The notes under the pieces: model-generated
Database searches by the model: none
The model's input: the letters and a program-made list of their open reading frames with translations, nothing else
Told to the model about the DNA's origin: nothing
In this document: positions 1 to 13,135 of the stretch, piece by piece
Layout of the letters: each line of letters opens with the position of its first letter
Numbering within the stretch: the first letter of the stretch is position 1
From: [Actinomadura] parvosata subsp. kistnae
GTDB taxonomy: Bacteria > Actinomycetota > Actinomycetes > Streptosporangiales > Streptosporangiaceae
Length of the DNA stretch: 64,000 nt
Assembly: GCF_900323885.1 (NCBI RefSeq)
Contig: NZ_OOHJ01000018.1
Span: 1,847,001 to 1,911,000 of the forward strand
Direction of reading: 5' to 3'
Translations under genes and position numbers: made by a program

Positions 1-4935
<4,935 letters not shown>

Positions 4936-5152
4936 CAGCGCTCCCATGCATCTGGGGTGATCGGCCAACATACCCAGGGGCCGGGGGCGGGGGTCAGGCC
5001 CGGACGGAACATTCCTCGGCCGGGTTTTGTCACGCTCGTGATGATTTATCCGGCGGAGCGTAACCGGAGGCGGATTTTCGTACGGACGCTCATAGCGGCT
5101 CCCCCGCCGCACCGCCTACCCTCGCGTGCACTCCCGGCGAAGGGGCCCGACC

Positions 5153-6277
5153 ATGTCCTCAAGCACGCAGCCGACCATGCGACCCGCCCTGCGCCGATGG
5201 CGGGCGCTGGTGGTGCCGGTGGTGGCAGCGGTGGTGGTGCCGGTGCTCGTCCTGTCCGCGGCTCCGAGCGGGGCCGCCGCCGACCCCGACTGGTCGCTCT
5301 CCCCCGACGGCTCGGCCACGGAGCAGCCGAGCACGAGCCCGACCCCGCAGCCCGCCCAGGACACCGGCTACCTGCCGTGGCAGAAGGCGCTGCCGGGCCC
5401 GGCCCGCGTGGTGCGCGAGCGCCGTCTCGACGCCCGCACGCTGGACGTGCTCATCTCCTCCCCGTCGGTCGGCCGCATGCTGCCGGTCCGCCTGCTCCTC
5501 CCGCGGGGCTGGTCGAAGGGCGCGAGGCGGACGTGGCCGGTGCTGTACCTGCTGCACGGCGGCGCGGACGACTACACGTCGTGGACCCGCATGACCGACA
5601 TCTCCACCTATACGGCCGACCTGGACGCCATCGTCGTCATGCCGGAGGCGGGCCGCGCCGGCAACTACACCGACTGGTACAACGGCGGCAGGGGCGGGCC
5701 GCCCGCGTGGGCCACGTTCCACACGTACGAGGTGCGCCGGTTGCTGGAGGTCGGCTACCGGGCCGGCACCAGGCGCGCGGTCGCGGGCCTGTCCATGGGC
5801 GCGTACGGCGCCGTCAAGTACGCCGCCCGCTACCCCGGCATGTTCCGCTTCGCGGGGGCGTACAGCGGCATCCTGGCCACCAGGCTCCCCGGCATCCCGG
5901 AGATCGTCATGAACGCCCAGGCCAGCGAGAAGCAGGATCCCCTCGCCCTGTGGGGCGACCCCAAGCGGAACAAGCGGGTGTGGGCCGCCAACGACCCCCT
6001 GGCCCTGGCGGCGAACCTCAAGGGCGTCAGCCTCTACCTGTCGAGCGGCACCAACAGCTTCAACGGCCCGCTGGACCCGCCGGGCTCGCCGTGGCATCCG
6101 GCGCATCTGGGCGAGCCGATCTCGGCGTACACGGCGAAGGCGCTGAGCAAGCGGCTCAAGGGGCTCGGCATCCCGCACACGCTCCATTTGTACGGGAACG
6201 GCACGCACACGTGGCCGTACTGGATCAGGGAGTTCAAGAGCTCGTACCCGATGATCCGCAAGGCGCTGGGAGCCTAG
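5153..6277 (+). CDS. Secreted antigen-85-like esterase/acyltransferase (alpha/beta hydrolase)
   Basis: 374-residue exported alpha/beta hydrolase of the esterase D/antigen 85 family (PF00756). The N-terminus has Arg residues and a hydrophobic stretch ending near SGAAA, i.e. a signal peptide, followed by a Ser/Thr/Pro-rich spacer. The nucleophile elbow is GLSMGAYGAVK, and GNGTHTWPYW carries the likely catalytic His. The start at 5153 is preferred over 5126 because GAAGGGG lies at the right distance upstream. It is divergent from the PKS with about 217 bp between starts. In mycobacteria this family transfers mycoloyl groups to trehalose and arabinogalactan; many homologues are plain esterases. 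Its position beside a Pks13-like gene suggests an acyl transfer or hydrolysis step for the PKS lipid, which is inference. Confidence 0.82.
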   Translation: MSSSTQPTMRPALRRWRALVVPVVAAVVVPVLVLSAAPSGAAADPDWSLSPDGSATEQPSTSPTPQPAQDTGYLPWQKALPGPARVVRERRLDARTLDVLISSPSVGRMLPVRLLLPRGWSKGARRTWPVLYLLHGGADDYTSWTRMTDISTYTADLDAIVVMPEAGRAGNYTDWYNGGRGGPPAWATFHTYEVRRLLEVGYRAGTRRAVAGLSMGAYGAVKYAARYPGMFRFAGAYSGILATRLPGIPEIVMNAQASEKQDPLALWGDPKRNKRVWAANDPLALAANLKGVSLYLSSGTNSFNGPLDPPGSPWHPAHLGEPISAYTAKALSKRLKGLGIPHTLHLYGNGTHTWPYWIREFKSSYPMIRKALGA

Positions 6278-6319
6278 GAAGCGCGGGCCCGCACGTCCCC
6301 AAGCCAAGGGGACCCGAGC

Positions 6320-7345
6320 CTAGGGGACGACGGCGCGGACGTCCCAGCCGGAGCCGCGCCGGTGCAGGCGGGGCTCCAGGTCGGCCATGCCGGGCCGGCC
6401 GCGCTCGCGCCATTCGCGCGCCCACCGGTCGAGCCGTTCGGCGGCGGCCGGGGCGCCCGCGACGAACAGGTCGTCGGCGGGGCCGACCAGGGCCACGCCG
6501 TCGGGCTGGGAGTAGCCGGCGCCCCAGCCCTGGGCGCCGAGGGCGGCCGTGGTGAGCCCGTCGGGGCGGGCGGCCATGAGGTAGGCGTGCAGGTCGGCGC
6601 CGCGCTCGCCGGGGACGGGCCAGGCGGTGTGCCACCCGTCGGTGATCATGAGTTCGAGCAGCCGCATGCCGACGGCCGGCTCGTGGGCGCGCAGCCATTC
6701 GGCGGCCACCCACCACATGCGGCCGGCGGCGTCGCGGGTCAGCGCGTCGACGCCGTAGGACGGCACCGGCCAGTGGTCGTGCGGCTCGGGCCTGGCCTCG
6801 GAGAAGCCGCCCGGCATCAGCAGGTCGGCGGCGAGCCGGTCGGGAGTGGGGCCGCGGCGCAGGCGGACCACGGCCATGGCGCGGGCCAGCGGCGCGAGGT
6901 GGACGGGGCTGACGAGCACCGCTCCCGGCACGGCCTGCCGCACCCAGACGTCGGGCACCCGTACGGGCGCGACCCACGCGATCACCCGGTCGTAGCGGGA
7001 GTCGGGGACCCAGCGCGTGCCGTCGCCCGTGACCAGCCGCACGTTGCGGCAGCCGTCGCTGTCGAGGAGCTTGGCGGCCCGCGCGGTCAGCCGGGCGTCG
7101 ATGTCGATGGAGGTGATGTGCCCGCCGGGCCGCACCAGCCGCGACAGCACGGCGGCGGTGAACCCGGACCCGGTGCCGATCTCCAGCACCCGGTGCCCGG
7201 GCTCGACCTCCAGCCGTTCCAGCATCCTGGTGACGACGGCGGGGCCGGCGGTCTGCGGCAGCCGCGCGCCGTCGTCGAGAGCGAGGTAGGCGGGCTCGTC
7301 GACGCAGGCGAGAGCGCGCCGTACCGCCTCCCGCGCCTGCGTCAT
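6320..7345 (-). CDS. PIMT-like protein O-methyltransferase with C-terminal extension
   Basis: 341-residue SAM-dependent methyltransferase of the protein-L-isoaspartate O-methyltransferase family. The SAM loop VLEIGTGSGFTAAVLSRL lies near residue 55, followed by an acidic strand end (SIDID) and a VTGDGT motif. Classical PCMT is about 210 residues; this protein has an extra C-terminal part of about 130 residues. Extended PIMT homologues of this size occur in some lanthipeptide and graspetide clusters, where they methylate Asp on the way to isoaspartate or aspartimide. The AGGAGG ribosome site overlaps the stop codon of the small gene just upstream (7360-7692), so the two are probably translated together. 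No cyclase or protease gene is adjacent. The family is secure; the substrate is unknown. Confidence 0.8.
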   Translation of the reverse strand: MTQAREAVRRALACVDEPAYLALDDGARLPQTAGPAVVTRMLERLEVEPGHRVLEIGTGSGFTAAVLSRLVRPGGHITSIDIDARLTARAAKLLDSDGCRNVRLVTGDGTRWVPDSRYDRVIAWVAPVRVPDVWVRQAVPGAVLVSPVHLAPLARAMAVVRLRRGPTPDRLAADLLMPGGFSEARPEPHDHWPVPSYGVDALTRDAAGRMWWVAAEWLRAHEPAVGMRLLELMITDGWHTAWPVPGERGADLHAYLMAARPDGLTTAALGAQGWGAGYSQPDGVALVGPADDLFVAGAPAAAERLDRWAREWRERGRPGMADLEPRLHRRGSGWDVRAVVP

Positions 7346-7359
7346 ACGAGAGATACCTC

Positions 7360-7692
7360 CTAGGGGACCTTGATCTCCTTCTTCTTCGTGGCCCCGATGA
7401 CCTCGATCCCCTCGGTGCCGAGGATGCCGTCGAGCGGCAGCGACACCGTGTAGGGAGCCGTGGCGGGAAGGCCGACGCCCGGCAGCGAGCCGACGACCTC
7501 GATCCCCCAGAATTCCGGCTGACGGATGTAGACCAGCGGGGAGAGCCTGACTGTCATGTTGAGATACGGCTTGGTGCCGCTGACGATCAGGATGAACGAG
7601 TTGGGCACGATGCCCGGGACGACTCTCGCCTCCTCGAAGTCGATCAGCCGAACGGAAGACGGAGCGGGCAGCTCCTCAAAGTTCTCAGCCAT
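7360..7692 (-). CDS. Small beta-rich protein coupled to the PIMT-like methyltransferase
   Basis: 110-residue protein without Cys. It is rich in Val, Ile, Pro and Gly, with alternating hydrophobic stretches that look beta-stranded, an acidic N-terminus (MAENFEELPAPSS) and a basic tail (ATKKKEIKVP). The start at 7692 follows AAGGGGG at good spacing. It ends 14 nt before the methyltransferase start, whose ribosome site overlaps this stop. It contains an Asp-Gly at residues 88-89 (LPLDGIL), the dipeptide most prone to succinimide formation and the classic PIMT context, making it a candidate substrate. I do not recognise a named family. It could be a modified-peptide precursor, a structural protein, or unrelated to its neighbour. 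Confidence 0.7.
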   Translation of the reverse strand: MAENFEELPAPSSVRLIDFEEARVVPGIVPNSFILIVSGTKPYLNMTVRLSPLVYIRQPEFWGIEVVGSLPGVGLPATAPYTVSLPLDGILGTEGIEVIGATKKKEIKVP

Positions 7693-7812
7693 GGTTGATT
7701 CCCCCTTCGCGCGATGTGTGAAACCCCGGCGCGGGCGGTGACCCGGCCCCGCTCCCAAAGTCGCACGCGCCACCACGGCCGAACAGGTCCACTCAGCGCT
7801 TTCGCGGCCCGG

Positions 7813-9936
7813 TTACACCTTCTTGAGCACGACCAGCTCGCTGCGGTGGTCGGCGCCGATGGGCGCCCACGCGGCGGGCCTGATGCCGGCGCCCATGAGG
7901 GTGGCGCCGTACCACCGGGAGCCGTCGGACTCCAGCTCGTACACGGCGTCCGGGTCGAGCCCGGCCAGCCGGAGCGTGCGCGGGCCGCGCTTGGCGTTGC
8001 CGAGCGGGTTGTAGACGAGCACGGCCACCTGGTCGCCGAGCACGTACTGGACGGCGGAGCGCTCCTGCCCGGGGGTGCCGGCCAGCCGGTACTGGGCGCC
8101 CTGCTGGATGGTCCTGCGGACCCGCTTGTACTGGGCGATCAGCTCGGCGGCCGTCTCCAGCTCGCCCGCCGTCCACTCCGACAGGTTCCCGCCGACGCCG
8201 AGCACGCCCGCCATCGCCACGTGGAAGCGGTAACGCAGCGGCATCGCGCGCCGGGTGGTCGGGTTGGGCGAGTCGGTGACCCAGGCGGACATGGCGCTGG
8301 CCGGGTAGAGCTGGGAGAAGCCGTGCTGGACGGTCTGCCGGTCGCGGGCGTCGGTGTTGTCGGACGGCCAGACCTCGTCGGTGTAGCGCATGATGCCGAG
8401 GTCGACCCGGCCGCCGCCGCCCGCGCACGACTCGATGCGCAGCCCAGGATGCCGCCCGCGCAGCTCCCGCATGACCTGGTAGACGCCGCGCGTGTGCTCG
8501 ATCCAGACATGGTCCTGGCCGGCGCCCCGCTCGGGCCAGCCGGCCTGGGTGAACGGCCGGTTCATGTCCCACTTGAGGTAGTCGAGGCCGAGCTCGGTGA
8601 CGAGCGTGTCGAGCCAGCCGAGCGCCCACGCGCGGACGTCGTCGCGGGCGAAGTTGAGCACGAGCTGGCCGCGTTTCTCGTCTCGGCGCCGGTGCTCCAG
8701 GTGCAGCGCCCAGTCGGGGTGCGCCCGGTACAGCTCGCTCTCCTTGCTCAGCCCCTCGGGCTCCACCCACAGCCCGACCCGCAGGCCCAGGTCGCGGATG
8801 CCGTCGAGCATGCCGCGCAGCCCGTCGGGGAAGCGCTCGCGGTGGGGGAACCAGTCGCCCAGCGAGGTGGTGTCGTCGTCGCGGCGGCCGAACCAGCCGT
8901 CGTCGATCACGAACAGCTCGACGCCGATCGAGGCGGCGGTCTTGGCCAGCTCCAGCTGGTGCGCCTCGGTGACGGCGAACGTCGTGGCCTCCCACGAGTT
9001 GTAGAGCACCGGCCGCTCCTCGGCGGGGGTCGGCAGCACGTGCCCGCGGGCGTACGCGTGCCAGGCCCGGCTCGCCCCGCCGAACCCGCCCGGCGAGTAG
9101 AGGCCCAGCACGGACGGCGTGACCAGTTCCTCCCCGGGCGCGAGCGTCCAGCGCAATCCGTCGTGGCCGAAGCCGCCGGAGACGCAGACGCCGCCCTCCG
9201 GCCGGTGCGTGGTCGTCAGGCGCCAGCTCCCGCTCCAGGCCAGGGCGACGCCCCAGACCTCGCCGTGCTCCTCGGTGGCCGCGCCGTCGTCGATCATCAC
9301 CCACGGGTTCGCGACGTGGCTGGTGATGCCCTGGCGGCTGGTGAAGACCAGCTCGCCGACCGGCAGCGGGCCGCGCTGGAGCTGCGACTCCTCGGCCCAC
9401 GCGCCGAACACGCCGCTGTAGCGGTAGCCGGGCGCGTCGGGGACGAACCAGTTGCCGGAGTCGAGGCGCGTGACGACGGCCTGCGTCCCGGCCCTGACCG
9501 TGGTCCAGCGCTCGATGACGTCGGTGTCGTCGCGTACCCGCAGGGACAGCACGACCTCGAACGGGAAGTGCGCGTCGGCGAGCAGCACGTCGAGCCGCTC
9601 GGCGCCGCCGCCCTCGTCGTGCCGGCGCGCTCCGGCGAAGCGCAGCTCCAGGGAGCGCGTGTCGCCGAACGCGACCTGCAGCGAGGGCACGCCCCAGCGC
9701 TTGCCGCCGTCCACCGGCAGCAGCTCCTCGACCTCGCCGGGCGTGGAGAAGCTGGAGACGTGCCGTCTGGGCAGGCCGGTGACCTGCCGCGCGGCCTCGT
9801 CCGGGAGCCGGGGGCCCCAGTACGTCTGCCGCGGCGCGGCCTCCCCGGTGTCCGGGTCGATCTCCACGCCTATGACGTACGTGGAGGCGGGCGTGGTGAG
9901 CGCCCAATGGTGGTCGTCGAGCGGGATTACAGGCAT
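7813..9936 (-). CDS. Alpha-galactosidase, glycoside hydrolase family 36
   Basis: 707-residue retaining alpha-galactosidase, the usual length for bacterial GH36 enzymes. It has an N-terminal beta-sandwich, a central TIM barrel and a C-terminal beta domain. YLKWDMNR holds the nucleophile (Asp457), SDNTDARDR the acid/base region (about Asp526), and ESCAGGGGRVDLG is a family signature between them. There is no signal peptide, so it should act in the cytoplasm on raffinose- or melibiose-type sugars. It is divergent from a ROK regulator (10084-11247) and the ABC uptake operon behind it, which fits uptake of an alpha-galactoside followed by hydrolysis. The family call is very secure; the exact sugar is inferred. 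Confidence 0.93.
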   Translation of the reverse strand: MPVIPLDDHHWALTTPASTYVIGVEIDPDTGEAAPRQTYWGPRLPDEAARQVTGLPRRHVSSFSTPGEVEELLPVDGGKRWGVPSLQVAFGDTRSLELRFAGARRHDEGGGAERLDVLLADAHFPFEVVLSLRVRDDTDVIERWTTVRAGTQAVVTRLDSGNWFVPDAPGYRYSGVFGAWAEESQLQRGPLPVGELVFTSRQGITSHVANPWVMIDDGAATEEHGEVWGVALAWSGSWRLTTTHRPEGGVCVSGGFGHDGLRWTLAPGEELVTPSVLGLYSPGGFGGASRAWHAYARGHVLPTPAEERPVLYNSWEATTFAVTEAHQLELAKTAASIGVELFVIDDGWFGRRDDDTTSLGDWFPHRERFPDGLRGMLDGIRDLGLRVGLWVEPEGLSKESELYRAHPDWALHLEHRRRDEKRGQLVLNFARDDVRAWALGWLDTLVTELGLDYLKWDMNRPFTQAGWPERGAGQDHVWIEHTRGVYQVMRELRGRHPGLRIESCAGGGGRVDLGIMRYTDEVWPSDNTDARDRQTVQHGFSQLYPASAMSAWVTDSPNPTTRRAMPLRYRFHVAMAGVLGVGGNLSEWTAGELETAAELIAQYKRVRRTIQQGAQYRLAGTPGQERSAVQYVLGDQVAVLVYNPLGNAKRGPRTLRLAGLDPDAVYELESDGSRWYGATLMGAGIRPAAWAPIGADHRSELVVLKKV

Positions 9937-10027
9937 CGGCGTCCCCCGAGCTGCTGGATCGATCAGGCGGCTGGAGACTAACCCGCTTTAATGCACGTGG
10001 TCAATGAACCCTTTCTCCGTCGTGCAG

Positions 10028-10053
10028 AAAGCTGTGATCCATACCACGGCTTT
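10028..10053. promoter_or_regulatory. Candidate operator: inverted repeat between the GH36 and ROK genes
   Basis: AAAGCTGTG - 8 nt - CACGGCTTT: nine-base arms with a single mismatch, in the middle of the 147-bp divergent region. A TTGACA-like hexamer follows at 10056-10061. The position suits an operator for the adjacent ROK repressor controlling both directions. The inverted repeat is visible; the bound protein is inferred. Confidence 0.45.
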
Positions 10054-10083
10054 ACTTGACAACGCGAACAAATAACCCCAACC

Positions 10084-11247
10084 ATGGCCCTCGTGTTCTC
10101 ACACACCGCCACGGACCCTGTGCGCCTCACCGACGCCATGCGCTCCGTGTTCGTCGAGCTGCTCGTGCACGGCCCCCTGTCGAGGGCGGAGGTGGCACGG
10201 CGGCTGGCCCTGTCGCCGTCCGCGCTGACCAAGCTGACCAGGCCGCTCATCGAGGCCGGCTACCTGCTGGAGGCCAGCGGCGAGGAGGGCCCGGCCACCG
10301 TCGGGCGCCCCTCGCAGCCGCTCCAGGTGGACGCCTCCCGCATGTCGTTCGCCGGCATCAAGCTCACCGCGGACGAGCTGTTCGCCGTCCGCACCGACCT
10401 GGCCGCCACCGTGCAGGCGGAGACGTCCAGGCCGCTGGCCGGCCACGACATCGACCACGTGCTCGGCCGGATCACCGAGGCCGTCGAGGAGCTGACCGTG
10501 CCGGGCCGCCCCCTGTCGGGGGTCGGCATCAGCCTGGCCGGCACCGCGACGCCCACCGACCCCGTCGTGCACACCTCGCCGTTCCTCGGCTGGAGCCAGC
10601 TACCGCTGGCCGAGCTGGTCGAACGGGCCGTCGGCGTGCCCACCGTGCTCGACAACGACGTGCGGGCGCTGACGGCCGTGCAGCAGTGGTTCGGCGAAGG
10701 CGTGGGACACTCGTCGTTCGCGCTGGTCACCGTGGGGGCCGGCCTCGGCTGCGGGCTCGTCGTCGGCGACCGGCTGGTCACCGGGCAGTCCGGCGCCACC
10801 GGGCTCATCGGGCACCTGCAGATCGACGACCGCGGCCCCCTGTGCGAGCGCGGCCACCGCGGCTGCGCCCGCGCGTACGCCTCCTCCCCCTCCATCCGCC
10901 GCTCGATCGCCACCACGATCGACCGGCCCGACCTCACCTTCGACGACTGCCTCGCGCTGGCGGCCGACGGCCACCCCGTCGCCCGCCGCGTCCTCGACGA
11001 GGCCGGCGCCGCCCTCGGCCAGGTCGTCGCCACCGTCGCCAACCTCACCGGGCCCGAGCTCGTCGTCCTGTCCGGCGAGTCGGTCCACATGTACGACGTG
11101 TGCGCGCAGGCGTTCCACACCGCGCTCGCCGCCCACACCCACTGGACGGCCCGTCCCGTACGGGTCGCCGTCAAGCCCTTCGCCTTCAACGAGTGGGCCA
11201 GGGGAGCGGCCGTCACCGCTCTCCAGCATCTGCTGCTGCACCGCTGA
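10084..11247 (+). CDS. ROK-family transcriptional regulator
   Basis: 387-residue ROK protein: an N-terminal winged helix (LSRAEVARRLALSPSALTKLTRPL) and an actin-like sugar-binding part with LDNDVRALTAVQQWF and the GLGCGLVVGDRLVTG loop. CERGHRGCARAYAS resembles the ROK zinc site, with some Cys positions unusual. It is the first gene of the strand carrying the sugar ABC transporter (31-nt gap) and is divergent from alpha-galactosidase, so it probably represses this locus and senses its sugar. No clear ribosome site precedes the ATG, so the transcript may be leaderless or the true start slightly downstream. Confidence 0.88.
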   Translation: MALVFSHTATDPVRLTDAMRSVFVELLVHGPLSRAEVARRLALSPSALTKLTRPLIEAGYLLEASGEEGPATVGRPSQPLQVDASRMSFAGIKLTADELFAVRTDLAATVQAETSRPLAGHDIDHVLGRITEAVEELTVPGRPLSGVGISLAGTATPTDPVVHTSPFLGWSQLPLAELVERAVGVPTVLDNDVRALTAVQQWFGEGVGHSSFALVTVGAGLGCGLVVGDRLVTGQSGATGLIGHLQIDDRGPLCERGHRGCARAYASSPSIRRSIATTIDRPDLTFDDCLALAADGHPVARRVLDEAGAALGQVVATVANLTGPELVVLSGESVHMYDVCAQAFHTALAAHTHWTARPVRVAVKPFAFNEWARGAAVTALQHLLLHR

Positions 11248-11277
11248 ACCACCCGCCGGCGGGCACTAGGAGGTCAG

Positions 11278-12231
11278 TTGACCAGTGATACCGTCCGCGC
11301 CGCCCCCCGCACTCCGCCCGGGACAGTGCCAGAACCCACCCCTCCGCCCCCTCTGCGACGCCGTCTCGGTGACCTGCCGGTCGCCGTCCTGTTCGTGCTC
11401 CCCGCCGCGATCGGCTTCGCGCTCTTCTACCTGTGGCCCGCCGTCCGCGGCGCCTACCTCAGCCTGACCAGGTACAACGTCCTCACGCCGCCGCGCTTCA
11501 TCGGGCTGGAGAACTACGAGAAGCTGTTCGGCGACCGGCTGTTCTGGAACGCGCTGAAGGTCACCGCCGAGTACGTCGTGCTCAACATCGTCTCCCAGAC
11601 GGTGATCTCGATGTTGCTGGCCGTCCTGCTCTACCGGCTGACGAAGTCGATGGTGGTGCGCGGGATCGTGCTGCTGCCCTACCTCGTCGCCAACGTGGTC
11701 GTGGCCCTCGTCTGGTTCTGGATGCTGGACTTCCAGCTCGGCGTGGTCAACAACGTCATCGAGTGGCTGGGCTTCGACCGGGTCGCGTTCTTCGGCTCCG
11801 ACCTCGCCATCCCCACCATCGCCGGGATCAACACCTGGCGGCACATGGGCTACACCGCGCTGCTCATCTTCGCCGGCCTGCAGATGATCCCGCCCAGCGT
11901 GTACGAGGCCGCCGCCATCGACGGCGCCTCCGAGTGGCGCACGTTCTGGCGGGTCACGTTGCCGCTGCTGCGGCCCGTCATGGCGCTGGTCATGGTGCTC
12001 AGCGTGATCGGATCGTTCCAGGTCTTCGACACGATCGCGGTCACCACGTCGGGCGGGCCGATCAACGCCACCAGGGTCATCTACTTCTACATCTACGACC
12101 TGGCGTTCAACCGGTTCAACTTCGGCTACGCCGCCGCGCTGTCGTCCGTGCTGTTCGTGCTGCTCGCCGGCATCGCGTACGTGCAGCTGCGCCTCTCCCG
12201 CGCCGGCGAGTCCGATCTGAGGGGGTCGTGA
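11278..12231 (+). CDS. Sugar ABC transporter permease (MalF-like)
   Basis: 317-residue inner-membrane permease of the carbohydrate uptake (CUT1) type with about six transmembrane helices. The cytoplasmic EAA loop is visible as EAAAIDGASEWRTFWRVTLPLL. Translation should start at TTG 11278, placed right after AGGAGGTCAG; no alternative start in this frame is as good. It overlaps the next permease by one base (TGATG). With the second permease and the binding protein it imports a sugar, probably the alpha-galactoside cut by the nearby GH36 enzyme. The operon has no ATPase gene; in actinomycetes a shared MsiK-type ATPase elsewhere commonly energises such systems. Confidence 0.92.
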   Translation: MTSDTVRAAPRTPPGTVPEPTPPPPLRRRLGDLPVAVLFVLPAAIGFALFYLWPAVRGAYLSLTRYNVLTPPRFIGLENYEKLFGDRLFWNALKVTAEYVVLNIVSQTVISMLLAVLLYRLTKSMVVRGIVLLPYLVANVVVALVWFWMLDFQLGVVNNVIEWLGFDRVAFFGSDLAIPTIAGINTWRHMGYTALLIFAGLQMIPPSVYEAAAIDGASEWRTFWRVTLPLLRPVMALVMVLSVIGSFQVFDTIAVTTSGGPINATRVIYFYIYDLAFNRFNFGYAAALSSVLFVLLAGIAYVQLRLSRAGESDLRGS

Positions 12232-13109
12232 TGGCCAGGGTCAGGTGGGGCCGGGTGGCCGGCTGGGCGGTGCTCGTGCTGGTCATGCTGGTGACGCTGT
12301 TCCCGTTCTACTGGATGTTGCGCACGTCCTTCTCCAACACCCGCGCGCTCGCCGCCGGGGCCGCGGACCTGCTGCCCGTGGACTTCACGCTCGGCGCCTA
12401 CCGCCGGGTGCTCGGCCTGTCGAGCACCGCCGAGGCGGTCGCGGAGGGCGGGTCGAGCGGCACCGTCAACTTCTGGCTCTACCTGCGCAACTCGATCGTC
12501 GTCGCCACGATCACCACGGCCGGGCAGGTCTTCTTCGGCGCGCTGGCCGCCTACGCCTTCGCCCGGCTGCGCTGGCCCGGCAGGAACGCCGTCTTCACGC
12601 TCTTCGTCACCGCCCTCATGGTGCCGCCGATCTTCACCACGCTGCCCAACTTCGTGCTGATCAAGGAGCTGGGGCTGCTCAACACGTTCCTCGGGATCGT
12701 GCTGCCGCACCTGCTCATGACGCCGTTCGCGGTGTTCTTCCTGCGGCAGTTCTTCCTCGGCATCAACGCCGGCGTGGAGGAGGCGGCCCGCATCGACGGG
12801 GCCGGGCACGTGCGCACGTTCTTCCGCATCGTGCTGCCCATGAGCCGGGGGCCGATCGCCACGCTGGCCATCCTCACGTACATCACGAGCTGGAACGACT
12901 ACTTCTGGCCGCTGCTGGTGGGCAAGGCGGAGAACGTCCGGGTGCTGACGGTCGCGCTGGGCATCTTCCGCTCCCAGACGCCGCAGGGCAGCCCCGACTG
13001 GGCCGGCCTCATGGCCGCCACCCTCTTCGCCGCGCTGCCGATCATGGCGCTGTTCGCCGTGCTGGGCCGCCGCGTCATCGACTCCATCGGCTACACCGGC
13101 GTCAAATAA
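12231..13109 (+). CDS. Sugar ABC transporter permease (MalG-like)
   Basis: 292-residue second permease of the CUT1 system. It opens with a membrane helix ending in LFPFYWMLRTSF, the MalG-family signature, and carries the EAA loop EEAARIDGAGHVRTFFRIVLP. The ATG at 12231 shares its first base with the stop of the upstream permease, so the two are translationally coupled. It forms the transmembrane heterodimer with the gene at 11278. Confidence 0.93.
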   Translation: MARVRWGRVAGWAVLVLVMLVTLFPFYWMLRTSFSNTRALAAGAADLLPVDFTLGAYRRVLGLSSTAEAVAEGGSSGTVNFWLYLRNSIVVATITTAGQVFFGALAAYAFARLRWPGRNAVFTLFVTALMVPPIFTTLPNFVLIKELGLLNTFLGIVLPHLLMTPFAVFFLRQFFLGINAGVEEAARIDGAGHVRTFFRIVLPMSRGPIATLAILTYITSWNDYFWPLLVGKAENVRVLTVALGIFRSQTPQGSPDWAGLMAATLFAALPIMALFAVLGRRVIDSIGYTGVK

Positions 13110-13135
13110 CCCCCCATTCGAGAGGTCCTGTTGTG

